Assembly: GCF_021130785.1 (NCBI RefSeq)
Contig: NC_060214.1
Coordinates: forward strand, 45,404,001-45,468,000
Direction of reading: 5' to 3'
Source: Homalodisca vitripennis
Lineage: Eukaryota; Arthropoda; Insecta; Hemiptera; Cicadellidae
Length of the DNA stretch: 64,000 nucleotides
Program-made: the position numbers and the translations under genes
Shown here: positions 37,931-52,494 of the stretch, piece after piece
Numbering within the stretch: the stretch's first letter is position 1
How the letters are laid out: the number at the start of each line of letters is the position of its first letter
The notes under the pieces: model-generated
Seen by the model: only the letters and a program-made list of their open reading frames with translations
Told to the model about the DNA's origin: nothing
The model's database searches: none

Positions 37931-38438
37931 TACAAAGTTCTCATAATTTTTGATTTATTTAAATTATAAAACTATAAATTAAAAAAGTGATAATTCTGTT
38001 TCAATAACTTATTTAAAATACCACTGCTGCATTGATTAAATATTAATAATTCAATTACTTTTGAAATATCTTAAGTAGTTATGAAATTTTTAAGTAATAA
38101 ATAAGCCTTGTAGTTAAAGAAAAAAAAACCTTTTGTAAATTTGATCTAAATTAAATTACTAATTAAACTATGAAACATGATTTAGGCATGGTAATATAAG
38201 ATATTTTTGAACTAAGATATAAGTATTACTGATATACCTATAATTAAAATATCAATAACTTTCTTATATTAAAAAGTAATATAAGTGTTTTAGTATTATT
38301 GATACAGTCTATAAAATTATTGATTTAAGAATTTCTGTTGATCGAAAAGGGGATTTGTTACCAAACTAGTGAAAATAATAAATGGCTTCATGGGTCTTCA
38401 CATGAGACTAGGGTAAAATTATATTTATGATAATCAGA

Positions 38439-38774
38439 TTAGAAACATAGTGAAAAGTGTTTTATTGGTTGCACCAGAACATTAACAAGAATGAGAGGGC
38501 ACAAATCAGAATGAGCGATGAAGGAGATTGTCCAGTACATCAGCTGATTCAGAGAACATCTGTCTAGTCCATTTCCGTTCCGAGTAACCACTATCCTTTC
38601 TCTCTGAGTAGATTTATATAAAATAAAATACATCTGCTGAGGTGTTATTTTTTCTGACGAGAGTTTTTCGTCAGGTCGTTGATTCGTCATACAACACTTA
38701 GTAGAATACGTGGCTATTTCTATAGTCCTCTCCTTTAAAATAGCTGTATCAAATATGTAAAATTTAGGTAACAA
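38439..38774 (-). other. Exon-like island in Y2 with 111-codon open reading
   Basis: A minus-strand reading of 111 codons runs through a conserved, less AT-rich stretch and ends just past an AATAAA-type signal (TTTATT at 38,460 on plus). I recognise no domain. In Y1 the same stretch has a 2-base indel and several substitutions, so frame is not conserved. A 3' UTR or terminal exon of a lost gene, or a transposon fragment, are alternatives. Confidence 0.3.
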
Positions 38775-39349
38775 TAAAATTGTACAGTTTTCAACTTAAA
38801 AAAAAAATTAATTAGGTAACATTGGATAAATTTATTTTCATATTTTGAACATTTTTATATTTCTGGTGGTCTGAAAAGCCAAATGTTAGACCTAGGCTGG
38901 TTATACAGAGGTTGCTATAACCCCCTCTCAATAAGCTAAGGAAAATCTGGCTTCTAACATAATTTTTAATGACTAAAAATATTGTTCTGTTTTTTCACAC
39001 TAAATTTTGAATTAATCATATATTTGTCGTTGCTGCAATGAAACGGAACTGCATGTTGGCCTATTCATCAACGAAATTATGAGTTTAAAGTAGAGCAAAT
39101 AATGTTTTCTTAAATATTAATATTTATCGTTGTAGCCCTTTAAAATCATTTTGAAGACTAAGAATAAGTACAGGCATAAAAATAGAAAAAAATATAGGCA
39201 ATCCTTCAAACAGGATATTTAAATATTGCTGGGGGTAAAGGTTCAATAGTTCATAGTGTGAAAACGATGTTTAGGTGCAGAGAATTACATATATTTAACG
39301 TTAGCAATTTAAAATATTAAATATATACCATAAGTAGTATATAAGAAAA

Positions 39350-40021
39350 AACACACTTTTTATTCATGTTTTCTCAAGGAAATAAATTTTTACAAATAAT
39401 ATAATTTAACTCCCTCTTATATGTTCAGGGCGTATATTCATTAATGTTTCCATGGATCTCATAATTTAAATGGACCTTAATCTTAAGGAATAGGCCAATA
39501 GGTAATAAAATCGTCAATCACTTTAAAAAATATATTCTAACCGAAGATAGTAAAACGCGCGCGCGTGTGTATAAGAAATTCATGTTGACTAAGTTTTGGA
39601 GCCTCACTTAATAATTGTTTCCCTTACTTCTTATCATAATATCTGTAGAAATTTTCTAAAATTTTCGTTAGGGATTGGTTCTGTAGTTACATTTATACAC
39701 TTTATTGCCACACTTTATAAAATATGTAAAGTTGTTTGTGCTAGTTTACACTCATGTATTAAGATTTTTATCGTTGATAAAAATGGTGGATTACAATTCT
39801 TGACACAGAATTCTATACATTTTTTATATAATGATGCATAATGTATAAAATTCAATTATACTTCTAGCATACTCATATCTTAAATATTTATGAACTATAT
39901 AAAGTGTAATTTAATCAAATATGATCACAGAAAGTAAATACTATGAACTAAAATTTGTAGGTCTACAGTTAGCATAATTGGTAGTAACATTTATACTACA
40001 TTACTAAGTCCTGAATCACCA
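39350..40021. other. Y2-only segment of about 670 bp
   Basis: It is inserted relative to Y1, where the flanks ATAAGAAAA and TGTACGTT are nearly adjacent (30,262-30,278). It contains an 81-codon plus reading (39,596-39,841) with no recognised domain and a GCGCGCG patch at 39,556. It could be a nonautonomous element, but I see no terminal repeats. Confidence 0.65.
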
Positions 40022-41647
40022 ATGTACGTTCGTTTTTTTTAGAATCTATATTAATTTAGCCCTAATGAAGCCATCATTCATTTAAGCAAGGTTTAAAAAA
40101 TATTATATAATATACTTGTGTCAGATAGTGTTTAGAAGATAATTTTATTTTTGAATAACAAACATATATGTTAATCTACTATATGTTAAAAATAAATTTT
40201 ACTCTTAGACTAAGAAATTGAAACGCCAATTTATCACTCTCGTTTTCTCTCATTCCTTAAAATACGTTAAGAATTTGATAATGTTGGCTTTGGACTCCTA
40301 TTTACTTCAGTTAGTAGCTACTTAAGTAATTATTAAGTTATCTATGATAAATATAATATTACTAATACTTATATAATAAATACAGAGCCCATAACTTTCT
40401 AAGATGCCGTTGAATGAAGCAAGTAATACTTTTTTTTGGTAGTTCGGAAACCTAAATAAAGTGATGTTTGGTGTCAAATTTAAATTCAAGGATATGTAAA
40501 GTTTAATATATATTCGGTAAAAACTAGTGTAAAGTTAACTTGTTACTAAGGTTCTTCAATTGTATTATTAAAACTCTTCGCCAAATGTGTTAAACCTACA
40601 CATGTGTTACGCTACTACATTTAGAACTCAGTTAAACGTATCTACTCTTCTCATAACGTTCAATATGTGAGAGGGATTTAATATTAGAAACAATAAATTG
40701 GTATAATTTAATGATGTTCAGCAGTAACTTTGTAGCTTAGACCGTCGGAGACAAACTAATATTCCGTGTATAAACTAATACTGACTAAAATGATATATTT
40801 TCTTTTATGTTTTACTGAGTAACATACTCTGGTCACAATTCGTTACGAGTATTGATGCAAAACGCGGGTTGAAAGTAGACACTCGTGTACATTTACACCT
40901 ATGTAGTTTATCCTTTGAAGAATTTTTAAATATATTTTGTTTTTGTACTTTATAAAGTAACATAAATATATTTTTATTTGTAAAGGTATATACTGCATAT
41001 ATATATCCAATAATTTATATTACTAAAACAATGCAAATTAATATTTTTACGAATCTCAACATTGTTAAAATTCCCATTAATATTCGCGCAACTGTAGAAA
41101 TACATTTATCGAACAAGGGAAATATTTGTATGATGTACAAAATACGTGTTTTTTCTATATTTAAATGCCAAATACAATTTAACTGTTCATACAGGCTGCA
41201 AATTTTGACCAATAAACTGTGAAAGTGGCTGTTTTTACGTTTTGTATTTTTAATGTCACGTTATCATTTCACCATATTTCAGTAATGCGTGTTTAGTAAT
41301 TCTAGTTGCACTAAAACTATCCTAACATTAAAATGCTTATAGTAGCCTAAACCAACAAATAAATGAAGACTACATGAAACATAGACGAAAATACATAAAT
41401 ATAAGTATGAAGCACGAGGTTATTTATACATATATACCCTCGTGGTTAGGTAGGAGTACGCTGTGACCGGGTCTCGTAACAGACTTCATTGAAGTTTAGT
41501 AACAAATTTCAAACGTATAGCTTGTTTCGTTATTCACAGACATGACGATATTCAGTTATAGAAAAGAAACCCTGTTCACCTCCCTCTAACAAAAGACGAA
41601 TTGTATAATCCCTCTAAGTACTAAGATTCAAAGACGCACAATCTTGT

Positions 41648-42511
41648 TTAGGATATGCACACTCAACCTTAGTTAGGATATGCACTTTCAACCATAGTTA
41701 GGATATGCTCTCTCAACCTTAGTTAAGATATGTTCTCTCAACCTTAGTGAGGATATGAAGTCTTAACCTTAGTTAAGATATGCACTTTCAACCTTAGTTA
41801 GGATATGCTCTCTCAACCTTAGTGAGGATATGAACTCTCAACCTTAGTTAAGATATGCACTTACAACCTTACTTAGTATATGCTCTCTCAACCTTACTTA
41901 GGATATGCTCTCTCAATCTTAGTTAGGATATGTTCTCTCAACCTTAGTTAGGATATGCTCTCTCAACCTTAGGATATGCTCTCTCAACCCTAGTGAGGAT
42001 ATGAAGTCTCAACCTTAGTTAAGATATGCACTTTCAACCTTAGTTAGGATATGCTCTCTCAACCTTAGTGAGGATATGAACTCTCAACCTTAGTTAAGAT
42101 ATGCACTTTCAACCCTACTTAGGATATGCTCTCTCAACCTTAGTGAGGATATGAACTCTCAACCTTATTTAAGATATGCAATCTCAACCTTAGTTAGGAT
42201 ATGCTCTCTCAACCTTAGTTAGGATATGCTCTCTCAACCTTAGTGAGGATATGCTCTCTCAACCTTAGTTAGGATATGCTCTCTCAACCTTAGTGAGGAT
42301 ATGAACTCCCAACCTTAGTTAAGATATGCACACTCAACCTTAGTAAGGATATGAACTTTCAACCTTAGTTAGGATATGCTCTCTCAACCTCAGTGAGGAT
42401 ATTAACTCTCAATTTTAGTTAGGATATGCAATCTCAACCTTAGTTAGGATTGCACTCTTAACCTTAGTTAGAATATGCACTCTCAACCTCAGTTAGAATA
42501 TGCACTCTCAT
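41648..42511 (+). repeat. 25-bp satellite array, expanded version (Y2)
   Basis: The same 25-bp unit as 31,872-32,225 but about 35 copies. Three variants, GTTAGGATATGC, GTGAGGATATGA and GTTAAGATATGC, tend to follow one another, giving a recurrent 75-bp higher-order unit (for example around 41,720-41,870 and 41,990-42,190). This indicates expansion by multi-unit unequal exchange after the Y duplication. Confidence 0.95.
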
Positions 42512-43344
42512 AAAAGTCATGTTTGATTATTTGATGAGGCAAAAAGTTATTGTTCACGAACATATATTGAAAAGTCTACAAATATTTTCTTTTTTGAAAT
42601 ATCTTGCCAAGTCAACAAAATTGATGTTACGTCTAATGTGATAGTTAATGTGTGTTGTTAATTCCCTACAGCTCAGCCATTTCAAATTAAGCGACAAACA
42701 CCATCATCGAACTCATTGTGTCTTATAAACAAGGTTCATGCAGGATTTCAAATGTCGAATACAGACAATTTCATTACAAATCGAAGGTATGACATTAAAA
42801 GTTAGTTATTGATTATGAGAAACACATACATAATAACTTTATATCAATTTATAGCAACAGGTATCATGTAGGAACTTTCTATTGGGTACGAAAATAAGAT
42901 TTAATAGGTTATGTCACTTTAAATCATCTCTATTTTTAACCTGGCAATCGAATTTATAATTTCGAATTAACACGCACACATTTTGATAGTTTAAGTAGTA
43001 GATAACTTAACACTGCTTAAGCAATCCAGTAATCGTCGTTTTTAATTTAGTCGTCAAATGCATTTTGCAATATAGTGTTATGTCTTCATAAATGAGTTTA
43101 TTACTGATCGTTTAAAATCTATATGTGGTGTTTTTGTAGTAATTTCATAGTTCTATATGTAATATGTTTTACTTTATTATGCTGTAATTGCCTAGGCCGA
43201 ACTGTTGAGCAGTGCAATGATAGTGTTTGGGAGCTACAATAATAGTAATGTGTATTAGAGGGAATGATGTTAGAAATATTGTAAAAAATATTTATAATAA
43301 AAGGCAAAAATTTCAAGAACATGTACAAAAACATTGTTAATATA

Positions 43345-43520
43345 CTTATGTGGTGAAGAACATTATAAATCAAACTTCGGCTTATTGTATTTTTGGCTAC
43401 TCGCCACTTTCTCATGGAACCCAATAACTTCTATAGATGACAAATAGCAAGGGATCCTTTAGACACTAAACTATCTAGATGTTATTGACTTATGGTTTAC
43501 TCAAGTTTTTATTTAACATA
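43345..43520 (+). repeat. Old dispersed repeat, Y2 copy
   Basis: Y2 counterpart of 33,040-33,215, with the same relation to the X copies. Confidence 0.72.
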
Positions 43521-43808
43521 TTTGAAGCTATAATTTGTGATTTTGTATTTCACCTCCATAAATCTGAAAGATACTCAGAAAGTATAAGGTCGATACAAGT
43601 CAATTGGCATTTAATTAGCATTTCTAAGAAATTAGTCATTGACAGATCTACTTGTTGGTCTAATTAGAGTATTTGAAAAAAAATAGATTTCTATTACAAC
43701 GTGATCAGACTTCGCTAGGCATGTAGTCTTTAATTTTGTTACCGAAAGAGGGCATTTGTAATTAAGCAAACCTTGGAAACAATTAGTTTATTTAAATTAG
43801 ATATCGAG

Positions 43809-45082
43809 AAGAAATAAATTAGTAAAGTATATAGTACTTCATATGGAAAATAACCAACATTTGAACTGAATGTACTGAACTGAACTATTACAAAATGACA
43901 ATCTTCATTATTAATTAAAAAAAATTCAATGCACATTTTAGTAACCTAGCCAATTTAAAGGTTTATTATGTTGCAGTATATTTTGAATAAAACTCATAGT
44001 TTCCTTAATTGTAAAAGTACAATAAAAAACCTACAATACCTACCTATAATTACCTATTTGGTAATTTGCTAAACACCAATTTTGGGAACACAACACAACG
44101 CATGGAGCGACACTTAAATTTTGTCAAGTTTTATTTGGAATTGCCTAGAAAGTCAAATTTAACACCAAGCAATATTGGCTTAAAAAAGCATGATTCCCTT
44201 GCTTCCTCTGTATGCTATTACTACATTCTATAAATATTTATAGTTGTAAGGATTATACCAGAGGTTACTACTACTATATTAATTAGTAATCTAAATGAGA
44301 TTTGGTAAAATTGTCAAACATAATACTAAAGCATGTTTTATTCATGCCTTCATATTTGACTATTAGAAAGGAAAGGTAATATGGTACAAGCCTAAAAGAA
44401 ATAATGAGGAAACTTTTTGTCACTTGATCATACCGTATAATCCACTTTCCTATTAGCAAATTCCTAATCAACGATTTTAGTGCACATTTCTTAGACAATT
44501 ATATAATAAACTGTTAAAAACTTCACAGTGTTTGCCTTTGTGGTTCCTAAGAATCAATGAATTATTATTAAAAAGTAAATTGCCGTAAATGTCATGTTAC
44601 TATATATAGGCTATAGTAATATCCTTACATAAGAAGGAAACGTAGGCACTTCTACACTTTGAACAGAATAACCTCTCTCTTTTTTGAATTTGATTAGCTG
44701 TTCTGCTTTTTTAAATACTTAAATGAAAACAAATGCTATGTAAATAAACTAGATATTTCTATTGTAACACATTTTTGTTTAAAGTAAAAGTGTTTCATGA
44801 AATAAATATGTTTGAATATGTGTCGGATTACATCATGTAAATAATTAGCTATAAATGACACATATTTTGGAAAATATATAATAGATCATATAGCAGTTTT
44901 ACACATATTTAGAAGGATAAACCACAGATTAAAATTTTTCCTCATTTTAATATGACAAATATAAACGAATATTTGTAATTTATTGGATCCTGGTTTTTAG
45001 GATATCAAAAACATACTTATATGATATCAAACGTCAAGTTGATGGAACGTAGTTCGATGACGAAATTGATGAAATTGTATTC
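43809..45082. other. Single-copy interval between Y2 and X2
   Basis: AT-rich with no partner in the window and no supported gene. The minus readings at 43,739-43,936 and 44,283-44,498 are short and of low-complexity composition. Confidence 0.6.
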
Positions 45083-46981
45083 TAGCGATAAAGGAGGCAA
45101 TTCCGCCATCTCAATGACCAGTGAGATGTCACTAACAAATACGTAGATGAAACGTATTTTCTTTTTAATATAAGGATAATCATTAAATTTTATAATTATT
45201 CTTATCTTATTTTATTCTAATCAATAAAATTTTTACATGTATAGGAAAAGTACTGCGGTTTATTTATAATAAGTAAAATGTATCCTCAATACTTTTTAAT
45301 TTTCTTCATTAAAATTAGACTGATTATATGAATATACTTCGTGTAAAAAGTTTATAGTTCATGGTCAATCCACTTTATATCTAAATTTAATAGTAATTAA
45401 ACAATTTAATAATAAAGATAAAGTTTTTAAATTTCCAGTACAAACTCTACATTTGCAGCCAATCACTTAAAATCCAATGCATAACCACTTGTAAAGTACT
45501 AATATAACTAAATCATTACTTGGGTCACAGTTCTGAAGTAATATTAACATTGCAAAGACAATAATAGGGCACAATACACTGCTTACAAGGATATAGTCTT
45601 AGAATACAAATTAACTTAGACCTTAACCCGAAAGTGTCAACGGTATTACAGCATCAGATTACATATCTGCACTGCCTCTGTGATAATGTTACCATCTTTG
45701 GCTTTGTACCATCTTCATTTAAAATACTTTCTCTTGGTCAGAATTTAAAGTTTTAATTTAATAATTCAAATTCTAATTGAGAGATTGAAGTAAAAGTTTT
45801 ATAACTGTTGAGACTTACATAATTAAATTGATTAACAAAAACACACCCCTTTAATTCAATATAACGATTAAAGTCACAATCACAAATATCTTAAACTAGA
45901 ATCATATTGAAGTTCTATAAAGTATTATTCCCAATCAACAGATATAACATTTTAGTCACGTAAAGGTAGTACAATCTTTGTTTTTGCGATAGTTTTATAC
46001 CCATAACACTTTTTACTTCAAGAGAAATAATAAGAAATTTTATTAAGAACTTAAGGCAATTTTATGAGCAAGTAAAATTTAAATGTTATATAATATGAGA
46101 TATTATAACTCAGAAGGTAACATGTTTTGTTTGTTACTGTTATAGAATACCGATGCTATAAATAGAAATTAATTTAAAGTGTGTTCCAAAGCGGTAATCT
46201 TGAAAAGAGCTGGAGTAATTAGGGTAATTATTTTTGTAATATACTAATCGATTTCTTAAAAAGGTTTATAATAAAAAATAGATTAGAAAATTACCTGGAA
46301 TATTTTGGAATTCAAATTAATCTCTGGCATTTATGTTTCATAATCCAAATTAAACTCACGCTAAACAGCTGTTGAAAATTTTAACTAACGTTTGACAAAT
46401 TGGCTTAAACATCGATTTACATTAAAATATGTATTAAATATTAAGGATACAGTGCTATTAAACCAGTGTAATGTAGCATGAATGTAAAAAGGATTTCGCC
46501 ATCATAATGGGAAGAGATAGTAAGTATGAAGGATTTACCTTAGACCGTAATAGGCTTTTCACTTCTACGTACGTATATTTTTTCTCTAGGACAAGACAAA
46601 CTCCACTATGGTGCTGGGAACATATTTTGTGGGAAAGGGCTTTGAGGATATGTTTTTTTTAGAATAAAGTACGTTTACAAGACAAGTGTATTTATACTTT
46701 ATTTATTGGGGTAACAAGGCACAATCTGTTTGTGACGTTAAAAATATTATTTATATGAAACTTATATGGTCTTACACGTGTAAAAGATTATATAAAAGTC
46801 AGTTTAAGTACTAGTAGTCTTAGCCATGAACACTTTAATAACGCCTACATGATGTATTTTCTTACTTAAATTTATTTGAAAACCTTTACTAGACATTTTT
46901 ATTATTAGATGTATAATATTACATCATGGTTCCTTGAACTATAAATTATAAACACTTTGATTAAAAAAATTGCGTTTGAAT

Positions 46982-47207
46982 CCGTGGGTAACAGCTAGTG
47001 TAAAATAAAATAAAAATATCACATAAGTTTTGAAGAAAATAATGCATAGTTTTTTATACAGATAGGAATATAATTTTATGTATTTATAGGAGTAAAATTT
47101 ATGGAAATAAAATAGTGTTTGACAATAATAAAAGCTATGTATTATTTTCATCATAACTTATTTTTAATATTTTTATTTTATTTTACACTAGCTGTTACCC
47201 ACAGATT
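46982..47207. mobile_element. Palindromic MITE-like element in X2
   Basis: Counterpart of the element at 1,920-2,142. Here the outer terminal inverted repeats are better preserved: CGTGGGTAACAGCTAGTG at the left and its complement CACTAGCTGTTACCCAC at the right. The arms are about 60 bp around an AT-rich spacer. Protein-like readings across it are an effect of the A/T-rich arms. Confidence 0.7.
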
Positions 47208-50099
47208 ACATATATTACTACATATATCAGTCTATAAATGAGAACATATTTGTCCAAAAACATTTATGTTTGTATATATTAAAAGTGGAGAAAATTATGC
47301 TTTTCTAGAAGTATCATATGATGAATGCATTACGATGTTTCTAATATAGGTTATAACACGTATAAACTAATAAGTTTTATCTTTTTTTCAGGTATTTCTA
47401 CTTACTACTATTAATTAAACTGTAAGTAATATTGTTAGTTAGAATATTTTAGTTATTAAAAATACACCATGTTATAAAGTTACGTTCAATAGGTTAAAGA
47501 CATAATATAACAGTTTGTACATTTTAGAACCTTAGAATGAAATCACATTCAAATGAAATATAAGGTACGATATATAAAAAATATTGCGATATATTATGTT
47601 CTATCTGTAAAAATTAGTAATGAATAACGAGAATTACTGGAGAGCTTTTATTAAATATTCCTTCTATACCTTGATAACCAGACTTTAACATTACATGCAA
47701 TAATTCCGTAGATACTTTTGAAGGCTTTATTGGTTTTAATAGAATTTTTAAAATTTAACTATATTGCGATCCTGAGAATATCCTAATTCATGTAAGAATT
47801 TGCTGAATATCTGTTATTAAAATATTAATATTGAATGTTTTGTATTAAGATCACTTTTAATTAATTGTGATTTATATTTTAATGTATTTATTTCGTAAAT
47901 TAACTGACAAAAACGTTATTCGTAAAAATTTATTTAATATGACCAAATACGAGATTAATTATGCCATTTCCTATAACATTCACTATTCAATTTGACTTAT
48001 AACATCTCCTTATCGCAATTTGTAATGTTTCAATCAATTGACCTTATGGCAATAACTCTTCAGTTTCTGCTAAGGGATTTGTGGAATCTGAAGTGTTGAA
48101 CAGTTGTTTAGCTCGGAAGTAACAAAGAAATCCTGGTTATTAAAAGTGGTTATTACCAATTGATATGTGCATAATAACAAATATGTATATTTATTTAATC
48201 TTCGGTTATTTTGTAACTATCCTATTGTTTGTGTGAATATTTAACGTGATATGTCTTTTAAAAATAAATTACCTAATTTGATATATACAGAGAATTCATG
48301 TGTTTTTTTATATCTTAACAACTAGAATAGTAACACAATGTAGGTATAGTTGGCTTTGTGACCTTTGCGTCCACATCATGTACTCTTAGTCACCCAAAAT
48401 CCGGTCCTTTGCTCAGAAACAAGGGCTCAGTAAACGGTAACAAATTTACACCTTTAAGTTTCAAAAATGCTGTTAATTTACTGAAATAACCAAACAACAC
48501 TAATAGGGAATTCCTAGAAAGTTTCAGTCTCTATATTCCTGTTATATGATTTAAAATTTGTGAAAATCCCTAGCCACTAAATATTTTCAATATCATTAAT
48601 AAAAATATGAAAGCGTTTTTCGTAAGTTTTATATCTAAAAAATATAAATTGATATTCCTTGTTCTCTTCACACTGAATCTTTTGCTTAATAATGTGAATG
48701 ATCCTTACAATTGTCAAAACTACAACAAAGTAGCAAAAACAACAAATACATTTTTTTAACCTTTCCTTATATTGTTTTATCCTTAATACATTCATTAAAT
48801 GAAATACTACCCGTACATGTTTGAAGATAATATTATGTAAACGTTGAATCAATAATATAAACGATTCACTAATTACGATAACGTCAGTAAAGTAGAATTA
48901 ATATATCCAACTGAGTAGGAACTAACACTAAGTATAATTTCAGATATATATGCAAACGATTACCTCTGTACACTATTAAATATTGCCCCTTTCTCAGTCG
49001 TCACACTGATTTGGTAGATTTAGGAAATGTAATAAAATAAAAACTTTTTAAACAGTTTCAGATCGGTTTGCAACTGGAGCGTAACCTCATTCACAGATGT
49101 GTCGATACAACTGCACAGCTGTTAAATGTATATCATGATGTAGTTTACACGCTACATAACATTATTATTTAGTTAGATTTAATTAGGAAATAAGGTATTT
49201 AGAATTATTAAATGATATTAAAATACGGAAAATATTGAAGTTTCTGCAAAAATGTGCATTTTCTTAAAATATATATATGAAATTGTATCTAAATATTATG
49301 TTTTAAAGGTTTTTAGAACGATTTTTCTTTTGAGATATTAAATGTTTCTTACTCTAACTGCACGGTTGAATCTCAAGCGATCAATGTAGTAACAACTTCA
49401 CATTGATATTCTGCCCAAGTATCTCTGCATAATAGCGCCATACATCCAAGTAACTTGTGGAGACATTGTAGAAAAGCGGAAATGTGGGCAGAACTTTTAT
49501 TCTGTTTGAACTTTGTTTTAGAAAGGCCCTACTTAGATTTTATTGTTTAATGCTTATATGCCCCTGTTGTTATTTTGTGTTTCCATCGTGTCATAAAATC
49601 TGTTGAAACATTAACATTGTCATTTAATTGTGTACTAAACTTCTTGCATTTGTGCTACTTTTTAATCGGTCCTTTTTAAACAATCTTCGACAAACCATGT
49701 TTTCAATTGAAACATGTTTTTTAGTTTCAACTCAAAGTTACAATTGGTATGATATTTCCAGTTTTGAAGAGATAAATTACTTTTTACTGAAGTGAAATAA
49801 ACTACCTCACGAGTACTAAGTTATTTTTTACTTCAAGACTACAATATATTACATAAAATAAAATAACTAAAGAGAAAACAGTTCGAAATTTTTTATACTT
49901 AAATATGGCACCACATGGTGGTAACAAAAGATCGATTGTTTAGAAAGTTAAATTATTTGTACGATCTTACTCTCCAAATCGAAACAATTGGAAAACAAAT
50001 CATTTTTGCAGTTATGCTGTATGCTGTGACTAGCTGAGCATTAGCGAAGCGTATCACACGAGGGGTAGAAAACATCTCAAAAATGCATGTCTCTTTCTT
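47208..50099. other. AT-rich noncoding part of X2
   Basis: Counterpart of 2,143-5,033, with no supported gene. The 91-codon minus reading at 48,577-48,852 has no domain. Confidence 0.6.
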
Positions 50100-50104
50100 T
50101 TACC

Positions 50105-52438
50105 GTTGTGGAAAAGCAGGTTATCTCTCACCTGAACTCAGAACTCCGTCACCATTCACATAGTTAAATTAAACACCACTATCATAACCATTTCCAGATC
50201 CCCCCAGGGCTATTTTTCATTGTTTTTGAAATGTTTAGAGGAATCTCTTAGAATCCTACATAAATCTGATCTAAGGATATTCGTCTGTTGGAATTTCAAT
50301 GTTCATTTTGATAGGCAATATGATAGGCAGTTTTTACTGTTTTCCGACATTGTTCAAAGTTTTTCAGTTAGAGCTCAGATTTCATCAGTGACCCGCCGAT
50401 CACCAACAGTATGTATGTTCATGCATCGATAATATTTTAACTAACATCGAACCTGTCCGTGTAAGAGCAGAGGTGGTCTCTTCCTGTTTGTCCGATCACG
50501 AAGCACAGCTTGTTACATCCGTAATTCAGCCAATTACATATAAGGGGTGTAACTCTGCCTCTTACCGAGTTTTCACAGACAGAAATATCAATGTTCTTTA
50601 TGAACTATTAGATTCATTTGATTGGGATAATATCTTCATATACTAGGACATAGACGTCCTGCTTTAACAGTGCCTTTCCTTTAGTCACATCGGAGCGTAA
50701 AAACGTCAAAAGTCTGGTTGGTTGACAGGAGAATATCAGAACGTTTCAAAGACCTGTACATTCTGCTGGGTTACTTTCCTTCTGAACAGCATAGGATATT
50801 GTATAAGGTCAATAAGAGAAACTACAAGTTACTAATTTCATATCTGAAAAAATCTCAGATCGAAAGCCGTCTGAATAAGAGTAAGAATGTTCCCAAAACT
50901 GTATTTAATATAGTGTCTGAGAACACTGGAAACCAAACAGCTAGAAAAAAACATATTCAGGAGCTACAGATAATGGAGTTGCAGTCTCTGACCCACGTTA
51001 AATCGCTGAAATGTTTACCAATTTTTTTATGAGTTCCCCACTGACTAGAACTATATACGGAACAAAAAGTTGCACTAACAGCTCATCTAAAATAGACAAC
51101 TGTCTATCAAGTTTCTTCATAGCCCCAACAACGCTCCTTGACATGTACACTACTATTTCATCTTTGAAAACCAGTTTTGAACACCTGACGTTTTTGGAAT
51201 TAGTCCTTCAATAATTAGACGGGTTGCTTCACCCTTAACCCCTCCTTTAAATACATTTTTCAACATCTCAGTTCTTCAGGGGAATTCTCCGTCGGATATG
51301 AAGCTCTCTAAGGTCGTTCTGGTTTTCAAGAAAGGCAGTAGGTCTTTGCCTCAACATTATAGTCCCAAATCAATTTTACCAACCATCAGCAAATTTTTCG
51401 AACGTCTCATTCATGTTAGACTAACAGCATTTCTAATCAGAAATTCCATTCTGAGTGACAGTCAGTTTGGATTTGTTCCATCTAAATCCACCACCGATGC
51501 TATTGCCCAATTTTCCAAATATGTATTTACTCATCTTAACAATTTGAATCACGTAGCTGGTGTTTTTGCGACCTCGCGAAAGCGTTCGATAAAGTTAACC
51601 GTCTAAACTCCTTAATAAGCTTGAACTCTACGGCATCAGAGACTGTCCCCTGCTGTGGTTCAGGTCGTACCTTTAAAAATCGTTAACAGAGTGTTTAGAT
51701 TACCAACGCCTTTGGTATGGCACAGTCAGATTTCGTTGAGGTCTCCATGGGTGTTCCTCAAGGTTCTATCTCGGGACCTCTACTCTTTGCCTTGTATGTA
51801 AACGACTTAAGCTCTTGTGTCCCTAAGCTCGCGTCACTCAATATGCTGTTGACACCACGGTCATTTTCGGGCAGACTCTTCAATAGCGTTAAATCTCCAA
51901 TTAAATGCTACAATCTAAATCATGAACCCTTGGTTCATTCGCAACAATTTATTCCTCAATGTATACAAAACATCCATTCTTCATTTTCGATCTCAGACAG
52001 TTTCTAAGGATTTTGTTGCTTTAGAAGAAGTTGACATCATTGAAGTTGATTTAGTATGTTTCTTGGTCGTTAATCTGGATGCCGGTTTTTCTTGGCGTCA
52101 GCATGTAGAGGCCCTTTGCTCTAAGCTCAACTCTGTATTATTTTCCTTAAGGTGTCTTTCCAATTTCCTGAAAAGTATTGCACTGAAAATGGTATATGAT
52201 GGTTACTTTTACTCTGTGACGTCATATGCTATAATGTCATGAAGAACTGCTTCATCTTCTCTGTTACAAAGAGTATTCAAATTGCAAAAGAGGGCTATTC
52301 GTTTAGAGTATGGGTTGAGGGGCCTGGAGAGCTGTATGCAAGTGTTTAACCAAGAAAGTATACTAACCCTCCCCTCCATTTGTATTTATTCCGTTTCAGT
52401 TTAGACTTATAAAAACATTACCGATTTCCCCACCCACA

Positions 52439-52494
<56 letters not shown>

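Larger units (their letters stand above)
34105..43808 (+). repeat. Segmental duplication, copy Y2
   Basis: Second copy of block Y, lying directly downstream of the (AC15)6 tract. It preserves empty sites for the mariner (near 38,008) and for the CR1-like element (near 38,241). It has two segments of its own (about 37,457-37,930 and 39,350-40,021) and a much larger 25-bp satellite array than Y1. Confidence 0.92.

Noticed and set aside
41648..42511. CRISPR-like regular array
   Set aside because: The 25-bp units are contiguous without unique spacers and lie in a eukaryotic duplication; it is a satellite.
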